From an uncultured Nitrospirota bacterium (GTDB lineage: Bacteria; Nitrospirota; Nitrospiria; Nitrospirales; UBA8639), in contig CAKZPV010000032.1 of assembly GCA_937139405.1 (NCBI GenBank), positions 1 to 64,000 on the forward strand: a stretch of DNA of 64,000 bases, given 5' to 3'. The notes beneath the pieces are model-generated. The model was not told where the DNA came from and did no database searches. It saw nothing but the letters and a program-made list of their open reading frames with translations. Position numbers and translations under genes: made by a program. Shown one piece after another: positions 1 through 8,883 of this stretch. Numbering within the stretch: position 1 is the stretch's first letter; the number at the start of each line of letters is the position of its first letter.

Positions 1-353
1 CCACGCCCTTGGGTCTCCCGAAGCTTGCGTATTCCATCCTCAGCCCGTCGTGCCCGATGGGGGAAAAATGACACGAATCCCGCATCGATCGCCATTTTGG
101 CCAACTTTCTATCCTTCCAACTTCTCCGGATATAGGTCATCACGATAATCAGTAACACCGCGACGCCTATTTCCAAAGTGACGAGCGACACTTTTTCTTT
201 TTCCACCTTGGTCCAGTAATCTAGAAAACTTGTGGCGACAATAGGAAGCGACATCGCAATCCCCGCACTCAAACACAACACTATAATATGATAGCCAATC
301 TCCGAGGCGTTCTTGATACCCTCACGGATCTTGGTCACAATCTTTTTCACCAT
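1..353 (-). CDS. Small membrane protein, 3' end outside window
   Basis: This reading frame is open from an ATG at 353 to the left edge, so only the first 117 codons are visible. It begins MVKKIVTKIREG and has two hydrophobic segments (about residues 20-42 and 60-77) separated by a short charged loop, followed by a basic cytoplasmic-looking tail. I do not recognise the family. Its first residues resemble the N-terminus of the SulP protein at 3016 (shared KIREG), and both genes sit downstream of copies of the same leader repeat, so this may be a second member of the same regulon. The product could be an accessory membrane protein; no function is assigned. Confidence 0.6.
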   Translation of the reverse strand, partial: MVKKIVTKIREGIKNASEIGYHIIVLCLSAGIAMSLPIVATSFLDYWTKVEKEKVSLVTLEIGVAVLLIIVMTYIRRSWKDRKLAKMAIDAGFVSFFPHRARRAEDGIRKLRETQGR

Positions 354-431
354 TACTTCACTTACCCTTCTTTCGGTTCCCTAGAGAACCACTCAATCAT
401 TCACACATGTTAGACAAATACAACACATTCA

Positions 432-625
432 GGTGTCGGACCAATCCGACGACCCTTTCTGTTCCTTCACACAACTCCTGGATCCTTGTTGGGATTGTTC
501 CTGCTTTCAGGAGACCACGGAGGGTTTGAACAAAAAAATCGTGCAAGGCCTAGCTTCAATCTCGAGGGATCTGTCGCCCCAAGCAGAAGAGGTCTTACAC
601 GATACTCTTGACGGTATCACAGAGT
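432..625 (-). ncRNA. Structured leader, copy 1 (candidate cis-regulatory RNA)
   Basis: Read on the minus strand this is the 5' region of the gene starting at 353. It is similar along its full length to 3084-3278. Visible helices are GATAC/GTATC (601-605 with 614-618), a long stem CTTACAC/GTGCAAG (594-600 with 541-547) closed by a GGGG/TCCC inner hairpin and followed by seven T (complement of 532-538), a tetraloop hairpin TCCTG/CAGGA (499-512), and GTCGGA/TCCGAC (435-450). The stem plus T-run could be a terminator for usp (stop at 654) or an attenuator. The 354-653 interval has no gene that I trust. RNA class unknown. Confidence 0.5.
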
Positions 626-653
626 TTTCACTCAAACAAGTCAGCCGATTGAT

Positions 654-1517
654 CTATCGGAGCAACAGCGTCGGGACTTTAGCTGAACGCAACAGATCAG
701 AGGTTTTACTACCGAACAAAAGGCTTCGCCATGGAGAATGGCTATACGCACCCATGATCAGCATATCGATGTCTTGTTCACGGATAGCTTTCGCAATGAC
801 GCTCTCCGCGTCACCAGGAATGAGTGAAGGGAAGATGGCAAAGTTTGCAGCCTCCAACGTGGACTTCGCCCATTCTAGTTGCTTTGATGCATTCTGACTT
901 TCTTTCCCCGACATCAGGAGGTGCACCGGCAACCCACGAAAGAGAGGGCTCGCCGCCACCATTTCCACACCTCGGCGAGTAACGATCCCCCCATCGAATG
1001 CGATCATGACCCGACGCGGCTCAATAAATCTATCCGTGACCGCAAGAATCGGTCTGTGCAGAGCGCGCACCACCCGCTCGACATTACGCCCTAAATCACG
1101 CTGAGTCGCCTCAGCCGATTCACCCCGACGGCCAAACACAAACAACCGTACGCCGTCTTCCTGCTCGACCAAAGTCTCTTCCAGCACACCATAGCGTTGG
1201 CGAACATCAGGGGCTTTAACCCCGGCCACAATGGCACGCTCCCGCAAGTCGTTCAGGAAGATTCTGCCACGTTCACGGGCCGCCTTGCTGCGAGACTCAT
1301 CTTCATTAGAGAGTTGATGTAACAGGATTTCTTGCGCGTCGAAACCGATGGCCCCACTATGATCATCCCCAGTGGCAATCTCCGGGTGCCGGTCAATGAC
1401 ATGCAGGAATTCTAATGGTGCCGCCATTCGGCATGCCGCCCAAGCGGCATAATCAGCCACATAATCAGCAAAATGCGATTGATCTACACATGCCAGTACG
1501 GTGTTTTCGTTTTTCAT
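654..1517 (-). CDS. Universal stress protein, tandem UspA domains
   Basis: The 287-residue protein contains two UspA-like alpha/beta domains (about 1-145 and 150-287). The second keeps the nucleotide-binding pattern near its C-terminus (G-A-Y-S-H-S followed by F-G-S), so ATP binding is plausible for that half. Tandem Usp proteins are cytoplasmic stress or metabolic sensors. The gene starts 14 bp after the sulP stop on the same strand, so the two are almost certainly cotranscribed; Usp-SulP pairing is a recurrent arrangement and suggests a role in controlling anion or bicarbonate uptake (inference). Downstream lies the stem plus T-run of leader copy 1, a possible terminator. Confidence 0.9.
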   Translation of the reverse strand: MKNENTVLACVDQSHFADYVADYAAWAACRMAAPLEFLHVIDRHPEIATGDDHSGAIGFDAQEILLHQLSNEDESRSKAARERGRIFLNDLRERAIVAGVKAPDVRQRYGVLEETLVEQEDGVRLFVFGRRGESAEATQRDLGRNVERVVRALHRPILAVTDRFIEPRRVMIAFDGGIVTRRGVEMVAASPLFRGLPVHLLMSGKESQNASKQLEWAKSTLEAANFAIFPSLIPGDAESVIAKAIREQDIDMLIMGAYSHSPWRSLLFGSKTSDLLRSAKVPTLLLR

Positions 1518-1531
1518 GAGGTAAGCCTCTC

Positions 1532-3016
1532 TTAGTGTCCCATTAGTGCTTCTACTGCATCGGGCTTATCATGAACGGCAAAGCGATCAACCATCGTGGC
1601 ACTGGCTTCATTCAGGCCAATCACGTCGACCTCCGTTCCTTCGCGGCGAAACTTGATGACAACTTTATCCAATGCGTTGACTGCCGTAATGTCCCAGAAA
1701 TGCGCACGACTGACATCGATACAAACTCGTTCGATGACTTCCTTGAAATCGAATGAATGGACGAAACGCTCAGCTGAGGCAAAAAAGACCTGTCCAGTGA
1801 CCGTATACGCTCGCATACGACCACTGTCTTCTGACTTTCCAGCAACATGCAAAATTTTTCCGACCTTGTGGGCAAAAAAGAAACCAGACAAGAGCACACC
1901 AACTAGCACACCCTTCGCCAAATCATGCGTGGCGACCACCACCACCACGGTCGCGATCATCTCGACACTTGAACTTTTTGGATGTTCTCGTAGGTTGCGA
2001 ATCGAGGCCCAGTTGAACGTGCCGATAGACACCATGATCATGACGGCCACCAATGCGGCCATTGGAATACGACCTACCCAGTCACCAATGTAGACCACCA
2101 TCAATAGCAAAAATACACCGGCCGCAAGAGTTGAGAGCCGCCCTCGCCCACCTGATTTCACGTTGATGACCGACTGTCCAATCATGGCACATCCGGCCAT
2201 GCCACCGATGAAGCCTGACGCAATATTGGCAATACCCTGTCCGACACATTCACGATTTTTATTACTCGAGGAATCCGTTAAATCATCAACAATGGATGCG
2301 GTCATCATGGATTCCAACAGTCCCACCACGGCCAAAGTAGCCGAAACCGGCAATATGATCATCAACGTCTCCCAGGACAACGGCACATCCGGCAGCAGGA
2401 AAATCGGCAGACTGTCAGGAAGTTGGCCCATGTCGCCGACCGTACGAATGTCCAAGCTTAGACCAATGGACACACCTGTCAGAACCACGATAGCCACCAG
2501 AGGAGAAGGAACGGCCTTCGTGAGATACGGAAAGAGATAAATGATGGCTAAGCCCGCCGCCACCATCGCATAGACCTCCCAGGTCGCACCAATCAGCTCT
2601 GGCAGCTGGGTCACAAAAATCAAGATAGCCAGGGCATTCACAAAACCGGTGATCACAGAACGTGCCACAAAGCGCATGAGGGATCCCAGTCTTAGCCAGC
2701 CTGCAAGGATTTGCAGAACGCCCGTCAGCACCGTGGCAGCCAACAGATATTGTAGCCCGTGATCTTTCACCAGCGTGACCATCAGAAGTGCCATCGCACC
2801 CGTGGCCGCCGAAATCATCCCAGGGCGACCGCCGGAAAAGGCCACAACCGTGGCGAGACAGAACGAGGCGTACAATCCCACCTTGGGGTCGAGTCCTGCG
2901 ATCAGGGAAAACGCTATGGCTTCAGGAATCAATGCCAGTGCCACCACGAGGCCTGCCAGCAAATCATTTCGAATATTCATTCCTTCACGAATTTTGGCTA
3001 CCATCTCTTCAATCAT
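1532..3016 (-). CDS. SulP family anion transporter with C-terminal STAS domain
   Basis: The 494-residue integral membrane protein starts at an ATG preceded by AAGGG. It shows the SulP core of about ten to fourteen hydrophobic segments (residues ~18-390, with the early stretch [19 protein letters not shown] typical of the family) and a C-terminal STAS domain (~400-490). SulP proteins move sulfate, bicarbonate or other anions with Na+ or H+. Substrate cannot be read from sequence; length and the partner Usp gene fit the bicarbonate-transporter branch as well as sulfate permeases. First gene of a two-gene operon, downstream of leader copy 2, which is the likely control point. Confidence 0.92.
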   Translation of the reverse strand: MIEEMVAKIREGMNIRNDLLAGLVVALALIPEAIAFSLIAGLDPKVGLYASFCLATVVAFSGGRPGMISAATGAMALLMVTLVKDHGLQYLLAATVLTGVLQILAGWLRLGSLMRFVARSVITGFVNALAILIFVTQLPELIGATWEVYAMVAAGLAIIYLFPYLTKAVPSPLVAIVVLTGVSIGLSLDIRTVGDMGQLPDSLPIFLLPDVPLSWETLMIILPVSATLAVVGLLESMMTASIVDDLTDSSSNKNRECVGQGIANIASGFIGGMAGCAMIGQSVINVKSGGRGRLSTLAAGVFLLLMVVYIGDWVGRIPMAALVAVMIMVSIGTFNWASIRNLREHPKSSSVEMIATVVVVVATHDLAKGVLVGVLLSGFFFAHKVGKILHVAGKSEDSGRMRAYTVTGQVFFASAERFVHSFDFKEVIERVCIDVSRAHFWDITAVNALDKVVIKFRREGTEVDVIGLNEASATMVDRFAVHDKPDAVEALMGH

Positions 3017-3083
3017 TTACAACCCTTCTTTTGATTTTGACAGCTCTTCTTTACAAAAAAATGCACGCTATGAGACCCCTAGG

Positions 3084-3278
3084 GGTGTCAGCTCCAGCCG
3101 ACGACCCTTTCTGTTCCTTCACACAACTCCCGGATGCTTGTTGGGTTGTTCCTACTAACAGGAGATCAAGGAGGGCTTGAACAAAAAAAACGTGTAAGGC
3201 CCTTCTTCGTACTTTCGGGGTTTGTCGCCCCAGAAAAAAAGAGGTCTTACACGATACACTTCAAAGTATCACAGAGTG
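3084..3278 (-). ncRNA. Structured leader, copy 2, upstream of sulP (candidate cis-regulatory RNA)
   Basis: This is the second copy of the 432-625 element, in the same orientation and about 70 nt upstream of the sulP start. The helices are kept although the sequence differs: GATAC/GTATC (3253-3257 with 3266-3270), CTTACAC/GTGTAAG (3246-3252 with 3192-3198) with an inner GGGG/CCCC hairpin and eight T (complement of 3183-3190), TCCTG/TAGGA with a changed tetraloop (3150-3163), and GTCGGC/GCTGAC (3087-3102) where copy 1 has GTCGGA/TCCGAC. A perfect palindrome ACCCCTAGGGGT (3075-3086) and another T-run lie between it and sulP. The rest of 3017-3442 contains no gene. It is not a riboswitch class I recognise. 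Confidence 0.55.
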
Positions 3279-3442
3279 TTTATCCACGCAAGCTGGGCGG
3301 TAGGAAATGAGAAAGGAACGGCTCGAAAGACCCATATTTGGAGATATGAAAGTCGATTGACACCTGGGTGCAAGGAAAAAAGAAATTCAAAACAACGACG
3401 GCAATACAACTTTGGATAAATAGACGCAGGTGGAAAAAATGA

Positions 3443-3630
3443 TTAGACGGTCTCGGGTAAGGCCGCTTTCATGGAGAGGGAGATACGTTTGCGGGAAATG
3501 TCGATCTCCAATAGCATCACGTTGACTTGTTGATTCACCTGGATGCCCATATTGGGCTCGCTCAAAAATTAATTGGCCAGTTGGGTGATGAAAACCAAAC
3601 TATCCTGATGTAGGTCAACATCAACAACGA
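3443..3630 (-). pseudogene. Relic of a second tex gene (C-terminal S1 domain)
   Basis: Translation of the minus strand gives about 60 residues colinear with the C-terminus of the intact Tex protein encoded at 44512-46665: VNQQV, ISRKRISLSMKA and a LPETV terminus against LPSETT. One in-frame TAA replaces a lysine codon after QLAN. The upstream 90% of the gene is missing; similarity stops near 3630. The divergence suggests an old paralogue or horizontally acquired copy, not a recent duplication of the intact gene. No function expected. Confidence 0.8.
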
Positions 3631-3635
3631 GAAGC

Positions 3636-3758
3636 ATGAATCTAATTGAATGGCATACAACGCACGCGCCCGAACTCACCCTTGCCAAAGATCTCTTAAC
3701 ACGCCTAGATAACATCTTCCCTGGCCCCGGTGGCCAAGCCCCCGAAGCCTACGCCTGA
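3636..3758 (+). other. Short 40-codon open frame, doubtful
   Basis: An ATG at 3636 opens 40 codons ending PGGQAPEAYA before TGA. It abuts the broken end of the tex relic and has no convincing ribosome binding site. The amino-acid text looks protein-like (APELTLAKDLLTRLDN), so it may be the tail of another degraded gene. The rest of 3759-3840 shows nothing. Confidence 0.2.
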
Positions 3759-3840
3759 TAAAGCAATTTTCTAAATGACCGGAATACAGCAAGAAGAATC
3801 CCTGCAATCTCGTCCCTAGGAAAGCAGAACGAATAGATCC

Positions 3841-4473
3841 TTACAGATAACTGAGGCGAAAAGTATGTTCGATGGCATCGACGCCACGAAAATCGAACGG
3901 CTGACTATCAAGCATAGTCATAACACATTGACCCTCAAACAGTTTCTTGACAGCCTCGATATCAATGGAAAACGGTGGCCCCTTCAAAGCACCTGGGCGG
4001 TATTCGAAGGTAATCAATAGCGTTTGCGCTTTAACAGGTAAGAGCTCGGCCAACAAATCCACATAATGACGGCGCATATCCGGTGGCAACGCGACCAAAG
4101 CCGCTCGATCATACACACCTGCCACCTCTCGCAAATCTTCAGCAGTGAGAGCAAAACAATCTCCCACCAGAAGTTCAACATTTTTGCCTGAGTAGCATGT
4201 AAAAGAACCTTTTTGATCAACCTTAGGCGGCACCTCCCATTCTTCAAAAAATTCCTGCACAGCTGCTTCGCTTAATTCGACGCCCAATACATGATGGCCT
4301 TGCTCTGACAACCACAAAATATCTTTGGATTTACCACAGAGCGGTACGAAGACAGTGCGATCTCGGGTCAATTCCAAGGTTGACCAATACTGCTTAAGGA
4401 ACCGATTAATTTCTACTTGATGAAATCCGATTTCCCGTTTTTTCCAACGTGCAAGCCAAAAATCCGCATCCAT
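3841..4473 (-). CDS. tpm: Thiopurine S-methyltransferase family protein
   Basis: SAM-dependent methyltransferase of the TPMT family, 210 residues, the usual length for bacterial Tpm. The start at 4473 gives the family N-terminus MDADFWLARW and is preceded by AAGGAAAGG; a longer frame reaching 4566 lacks that context. The motif VFVPLCGKSKDILWL followed by GVELSE is the SAM-binding region. Bacterial members methylate selenite, tellurite or thiol compounds as a detoxification step; which substrate applies here is unknown. It lies 96 bp downstream of the metXW fusion on the same strand and may be cotranscribed with the methionine genes. Confidence 0.9.
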   Translation of the reverse strand: MDADFWLARWKKREIGFHQVEINRFLKQYWSTLELTRDRTVFVPLCGKSKDILWLSEQGHHVLGVELSEAAVQEFFEEWEVPPKVDQKGSFTCYSGKNVELLVGDCFALTAEDLREVAGVYDRAALVALPPDMRRHYVDLLAELLPVKAQTLLITFEYRPGALKGPPFSIDIEAVKKLFEGQCVMTMLDSQPFDFRGVDAIEHTFRLSYL

Positions 4474-4569
4474 CCAGAACCTTTCCTTATCCAATTTGGA
4501 TAAAATATTTGTAAAGCTGCATACCTGTTGAATGTCACCTGATCGATAGCAACGATGACGTCGCAAAGC

Positions 4570-6375
4570 TCAAGACACGATACGTGTGAGCGCAACAACG
4601 GCGACGTCGGCGTTCAGGTTGGGGTCCTCAAGGATCTCTGCTCCGGTGGTGGAGTCAAAATAGATTGCCTCCAGGATGCGGATTCCACGATTGGCACACA
4701 GCTCCTGAAAATCAAGAATCGAAGGGAACCGGCGATTCGGTGTGTCGTGCCACTCGTAGGCGTAGAGCCCCTCCTCCTTTGGAAGTCGTCCCTCTCGTTG
4801 AAACGTCTCACGCATGGGCGCATGAGCAAAATTCGGAAAGCTCACAATCCCGCGTCTCCCGATACGGACAACTTCATCCAGTACACCGGCCACATCGACA
4901 ATCGATTGCAGGGTCTGAGAAAGAAGTGCGACCTCAAAGCTATGATCAGGGATTGCGGAAAGCCCCTGGTCGAGATCCGCGTGAAGGACCGAGAGCCCGC
5001 GTTCGACACAACACACCACCTGACTCTGGTCTCGCTCCACACCCAGAAGTGGTGCATATCCCTGATCACGGAGGATGGAGAGGAGTTCTCCATTCCCAGA
5101 ACCAAGATCCACGACACTCGCATCCCGCGGCATGAGACGGAGAATCATTTTATAGTCGAGGCGCTGCGCATAGAAGATGCTGGTGGGTTCAGCAATGCGA
5201 GATTCATTGCCAAAATGATTTGATGTGCCCGGAGAATCATCGTTTGCCAAGAACGCATGAATCATTCGGCCACTGCCTTCCATCGTCTCTTCGAGCAGAA
5301 AAGAATCGTGACCGGCCAGGCTTTCAATCTCGCAACTACTGACGGATTTAGATTGCGCGACTAACGTATCGACAAGTTGTCGTGATGCCGAGGCGGGATA
5401 CAACCAATCGCTCGAAAAACTGATAAAGAGCCAGCGACATGTCGAGGGTGCCAGTGACGCCGCCAATTTCTCCGCATTGTCACCAAGATCAAAAAGATCC
5501 ATTGCGGTCGAGAGCGTGACATAGCTATTCGCATCGAAACGCTCGACGAAACGGTCCCCTTGATGAGCCAAGTAAGACCCAACAGAGAACGTGCTCTCGA
5601 AAGCAGAATCAACTGTTCGCGGTTGCAACCGTGTGGGGTCGAACTTGGCTCGCATTGAATCATCAGAAAGGTAGGTAATGTGCGCCAGCATGCGGGCCAG
5701 CGCCAGCCCTCCCTCAGGCGCTGGCCCATCGTAGTACTGGCCTCCCGCGAAGTTCGGATCATTTCTGATCGCGTTGCGACCGACCACATCAAAGGCTATT
5801 CCCTGAGAACTCAACCTGGCTGAAGCCGCAATGACAATACTCGACGTCACCATTTGAGGATGGTCAATCGCCCAGGTCAGCACCTGTAATCCACCCAGCG
5901 ATCCTCCAACCACTGCACGCAATCGAGAAATCCCAAGCTGTGCGACAAGACATCGCTGCACTTCCACCATGTCTCGCACGGTGATAACAGGAAAATCCGC
6001 CCCGTAGGGCTGACGGGTTTCCGGATTCAGAAAATTAGGCCCAGTCGTCCCCCGACACCCACCGAGCACATTGGAGCAGATGACAAAATACTGATCGGTA
6101 TTGATCGGCTTACCCGGCCCGACTAAGACTTCCCACCAGCCAGGAGTATCATCTTCATCATGTCGAACGACGTGTGAATCCCCACTCAAGGCATGGCAAA
6201 TAAGCACGGCATTGTTGCCGTCCTCGTTCAGTTTGCCCCATGTCTCATAGCAGATCGTGACGTGTTCGAGACCGCCACCGTTCTCCAGAGCGAGGGAGTC
6301 ATTCGAAGTCCATAGCTTGGCATGGCGCAATGGTGCACCGTATCGCTGAGAATCCGAGCTTGAGGTCAGGCTCAC
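4570..6375 (-). CDS. metX: Fused homoserine O-acetyltransferase (MetX) - MetW methyltransferase-like protein
   Basis: The 601-residue protein joins two enzymes usually encoded separately. Residues ~10-385 are the MetX alpha/beta hydrolase: GGCRGTTGP, nucleophile Ser in VVGGSLGG (about residue 159), then an Asp in FSSDWLYP and a His in AGHDSFLLE completing the triad. Residues ~405-601 are MetW, with the SAM-type motif VVDLGSGNGELL. MetX acetylates homoserine as the first committed step to methionine; MetW is an accessory partner of MetX. The start is GTG. It lies 27 bp after metY, which uses its product, so the pair forms a direct-sulfhydrylation operon. Confidence 0.93.
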   Translation of the reverse strand: MSLTSSSDSQRYGAPLRHAKLWTSNDSLALENGGGLEHVTICYETWGKLNEDGNNAVLICHALSGDSHVVRHDEDDTPGWWEVLVGPGKPINTDQYFVICSNVLGGCRGTTGPNFLNPETRQPYGADFPVITVRDMVEVQRCLVAQLGISRLRAVVGGSLGGLQVLTWAIDHPQMVTSSIVIAASARLSSQGIAFDVVGRNAIRNDPNFAGGQYYDGPAPEGGLALARMLAHITYLSDDSMRAKFDPTRLQPRTVDSAFESTFSVGSYLAHQGDRFVERFDANSYVTLSTAMDLFDLGDNAEKLAASLAPSTCRWLFISFSSDWLYPASASRQLVDTLVAQSKSVSSCEIESLAGHDSFLLEETMEGSGRMIHAFLANDDSPGTSNHFGNESRIAEPTSIFYAQRLDYKMILRLMPRDASVVDLGSGNGELLSILRDQGYAPLLGVERDQSQVVCCVERGLSVLHADLDQGLSAIPDHSFEVALLSQTLQSIVDVAGVLDEVVRIGRRGIVSFPNFAHAPMRETFQREGRLPKEEGLYAYEWHDTPNRRFPSILDFQELCANRGIRILEAIYFDSTTGAEILEDPNLNADVAVVALTRIVS

Positions 6376-6402
6376 AACATCGACTCAAAGGCCTGCCGTC
6401 GC

Positions 6403-7704
6403 CTAGCGGCTTGCCTGCAGCGCCTGTTCCAGATCGGCAATGATGTCGGTCGCATCTTCAATCCCAACCGAGACCCGAATATATTCCGGGGTGACACCTG
6501 CCTTCGCTTGCTCTTCGGCAGAGAGTTGTTGATGAGTCGTTGAAGCCGGGTGAATCACAAGCGTCTTCGCGTCACCGATATTGGCGAGATGACTGGCCAG
6601 TTTGACGGAATTGATAAACTTCTTGCCGGAAGCTTCTCCACCCTTGATGCCAAAGCCCAAAACAGCACCGGCACCCGCACCCAGATACTTCTTCGCCAGA
6701 TTATGATGCGCATGACTTTGAAGACCTGGATAATTGACCCACTCCACGAGGGGATGGGCTTCAAGAAATTTTGCGACGGCTAAGGTATTTTCACAATGTC
6801 TAGGCATGCGTAAGTGCAACGTCTCGAGCCCTTGCAACGTGAGGAAGGAAGCAAACGGGCTCATGGCTGCACCAGTATCACGAAGCCAATGCGTCCGCAT
6901 ATGTAAGATGTAGGCAATATTGCCCATCGGGCGCAGCGCCTCTTCGAAAACAATACCGTGATAGGAGGGGGAAGGCGTACAAAATTCCGGCCAACGCGTG
7001 GGATTATCGGCCCACGGAAACGTTGCGCTGTCGATCACCGCGCCGCCGACATGCACCCCATGGCCACCAATGAACTTTGTCGTGGAATAGATCACAATAT
7101 CAGCACCATGCTCAATCGGTCGCAGGAGGACCGGGGTCATCACCGTGTTATCGCAAATCGTAGGAAGATGGAGCGCATGCGCTGCGTCCGTAATTTTTTT
7201 GTAGTCGGGAACATCGTTTTTCGGATTGCCGATACTCTCGAAAAACACGCAGCGAGTCTTCTCATCAGCCAGTTCAGCAATCTTCTCCGGCTTGGCCGAA
7301 TCAAAGAATCGGACCTCGATTCCAAGGTTTTTAAGGGTCGTCGTGAAGAGGGTCCATGTCCCACCGTAGAGACTCGTGGATGAAAGAAAGTTCTGGCCCG
7401 AGTGGCAAATGGTGAGCAAGGCGGCCATGGTTGCGGCCTGGCCGGATGCAAAACTCAGAGCGGCCGCTCCGCCATCCATCGCCGCAAGACGCTTCTCAAG
7501 CACATCGTTCGTCGGATTCATGATCCGACTGTAGACATTCCCAAACTCGGATAAGGCAAACAGGTTTGCGGCATGATCGGTGTCATTGAAGACGTAGGAC
7601 GTGGTCGCATAGATTGGAACCGCACGCGCATTCGTCGTGGGATCAGGGATTTGACCCGCATGAACAGCCATCGTGCCAAGACCGTGGGGTGTATCGTCGC
7701 TCAT
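6403..7704 (-). CDS. metY: O-acetylhomoserine aminocarboxypropyltransferase (sulfhydrylase)
   Basis: PLP enzyme of the Cys/Met metabolism family, 433 residues. It converts O-acetylhomoserine and sulfide to homocysteine. The PLP lysine lies in STTKFIGGHG, and the AVHAGQ N-terminus and SVGIED C-terminal stretch are typical of the long MetY type. The start at 7704 gives MSDDTPHGLGTMAVHAG and has AGGAG six bases upstream; a frame extended to 7797 has no such support. Upstream of metXW on the same strand, so methionine is made by direct sulfhydrylation. No SAM riboswitch was recognised in 7705-7958. Confidence 0.94.
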   Translation of the reverse strand: MSDDTPHGLGTMAVHAGQIPDPTTNARAVPIYATTSYVFNDTDHAANLFALSEFGNVYSRIMNPTNDVLEKRLAAMDGGAAALSFASGQAATMAALLTICHSGQNFLSSTSLYGGTWTLFTTTLKNLGIEVRFFDSAKPEKIAELADEKTRCVFFESIGNPKNDVPDYKKITDAAHALHLPTICDNTVMTPVLLRPIEHGADIVIYSTTKFIGGHGVHVGGAVIDSATFPWADNPTRWPEFCTPSPSYHGIVFEEALRPMGNIAYILHMRTHWLRDTGAAMSPFASFLTLQGLETLHLRMPRHCENTLAVAKFLEAHPLVEWVNYPGLQSHAHHNLAKKYLGAGAGAVLGFGIKGGEASGKKFINSVKLASHLANIGDAKTLVIHPASTTHQQLSAEEQAKAGVTPEYIRVSVGIEDATDIIADLEQALQASR

Positions 7705-7958
7705 TTCGTGTCTCCTATGAATGTAGAGATGAGAAATAGATAAAAGCCTTTGTAAGTGGGCAGAAAAGTACCAAAGGATCGCAGAAGGGTCAATCAATCC
7801 TCAGGCAAAGAGCTCACCACGGCACACGTATGATCGAGTTTCTAGGAAAAACTGAGGTCAAACATCAGCACATGTTAAACGGTAGGGAAAAAGGCTGGAC
7901 AAGACAAAGAGATTCGACTCCTTGTTCGTCCCTCGAGCCGTTCAACCGAAGATACGAG

Positions 7959-8573
7959 TCAGAACCAACCATCAACCTCATCGTCCAACTCGGCCTTGCA
8001 CGTTTTTAATTGTCGGTTATACCACGTCGCACGTCGTTTCACTTTTTTGGCGACCCGTTTGAGCCAAGGTTTGGCTTCATAGGTTTTTCTCTCATAGCCA
8101 CCACGACCTTCATGATAGGCTAAATATTGCCCATAGGCATCCCACTTGGAAACCTTGAGTCTTTTCTGACTGCCATGGGTATACCATCCAATAAAATCAA
8201 TCGAGTCTTCAAAATCATCACGATCAGCACCAGAATTATCACGTGCGTCTATATATTCTTCCCATACTGGATCCTGAGCCTGTGCATATCCATATGCGGA
8301 AGAACGACGCGGCAAGGGAATAATCCCTAACAACCAGGGACGCGCTGGTTGCGCATCATCAACAAACCGAGACTCCTGGTGCATGATGGCCATCATGACG
8401 AAAATTGGCGTCCCCCATTGCGCCTGTGCGTCACGAGCGGCTTCATACCAATCTGTTTCACCAAAAAAAATACTGCAGATATTATTGAGATGAGGAGGCT
8501 GATAGGTACTACACCCCGATAGCAACAGGAAGCCACTGATGACAAGGTTTCTTATCATATTAATCTTCAGCAT
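7959..8573 (-). CDS. Lipoprotein with lytic-transglycosylase-like domain
   Basis: The ~204-residue product has a lipoprotein signal (LVISGFLLLSGC, lipidated Cys), placing it in the envelope. The mature part carries MAIMHQESRF, which resembles the catalytic Glu motif of SLT-type lytic transglycosylases, and an AYGYAQAQDPVWEEY stretch resembling the following GLMQ-type motif. Such enzymes cleave peptidoglycan glycan strands. The start is uncertain: ATG at 8558, ATG at 8573 and GTG at 8594 are all in frame and none has a strong ribosome binding site. Monocistronic, diverging from the malic enzyme gene. Confidence 0.75.
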   Translation of the reverse strand: MLKINMIRNLVISGFLLLSGCSTYQPPHLNNICSIFFGETDWYEAARDAQAQWGTPIFVMMAIMHQESRFVDDAQPARPWLLGIIPLPRRSSAYGYAQAQDPVWEEYIDARDNSGADRDDFEDSIDFIGWYTHGSQKRLKVSKWDAYGQYLAYHEGRGGYERKTYEAKPWLKRVAKKVKRRATWYNRQLKTCKAELDDEVDGWF

Positions 8574-8807
8574 AGAGAAACGTCTGGTTCCCACTCGAGG
8601 GTTGGTAGTTCATAGTATCAAACGATTCAATCACATCGCGAATTCACCAACGGTCAACGAACTGCTCACCACACATCTGATTGTGAGAAACAGATCTAAA
8701 GGCAAAACCAAATTTCAGCTAGCCTCTCACGACCGACAACATTCGCCCGACCACGTGAACGATTTACCGGCATCAACTGTCTTGACAAGACAGAAATATC
8801 TGCTTGT

Positions 8808-8836
8808 TTGACCTTATTCTATCTAGGGGAGATACT
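8808..8836 (+). promoter_or_regulatory. Candidate sigma-70 promoter for the malic enzyme gene
   Basis: TTGACC (8808-8813) and GATACT (8831-8836) are separated by 17 bp, close to the sigma-70 consensus, and end 47 bp before the start codon at 8884. A second TTGACA at 8782 has no good partner. The remaining 8595-8807 shows nothing else. Confidence 0.4.
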
Positions 8837-8883
8837 GTAGGAAGAAGATGATGCACATATTATAGAGAGAGGAACAAGAAAAA

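Noticed and set aside
433-897. 154-codon plus-strand frame overlapping usp
   Set aside because: Covers the leader copy and the antisense of usp; the product is not protein-like, and usp is certain.
3084-3278. Leader copies as known riboswitches (c-di-AMP, fluoride, SAM and others)
   Set aside because: The stems and loop sequences do not match any consensus I can recall; left as unknown.
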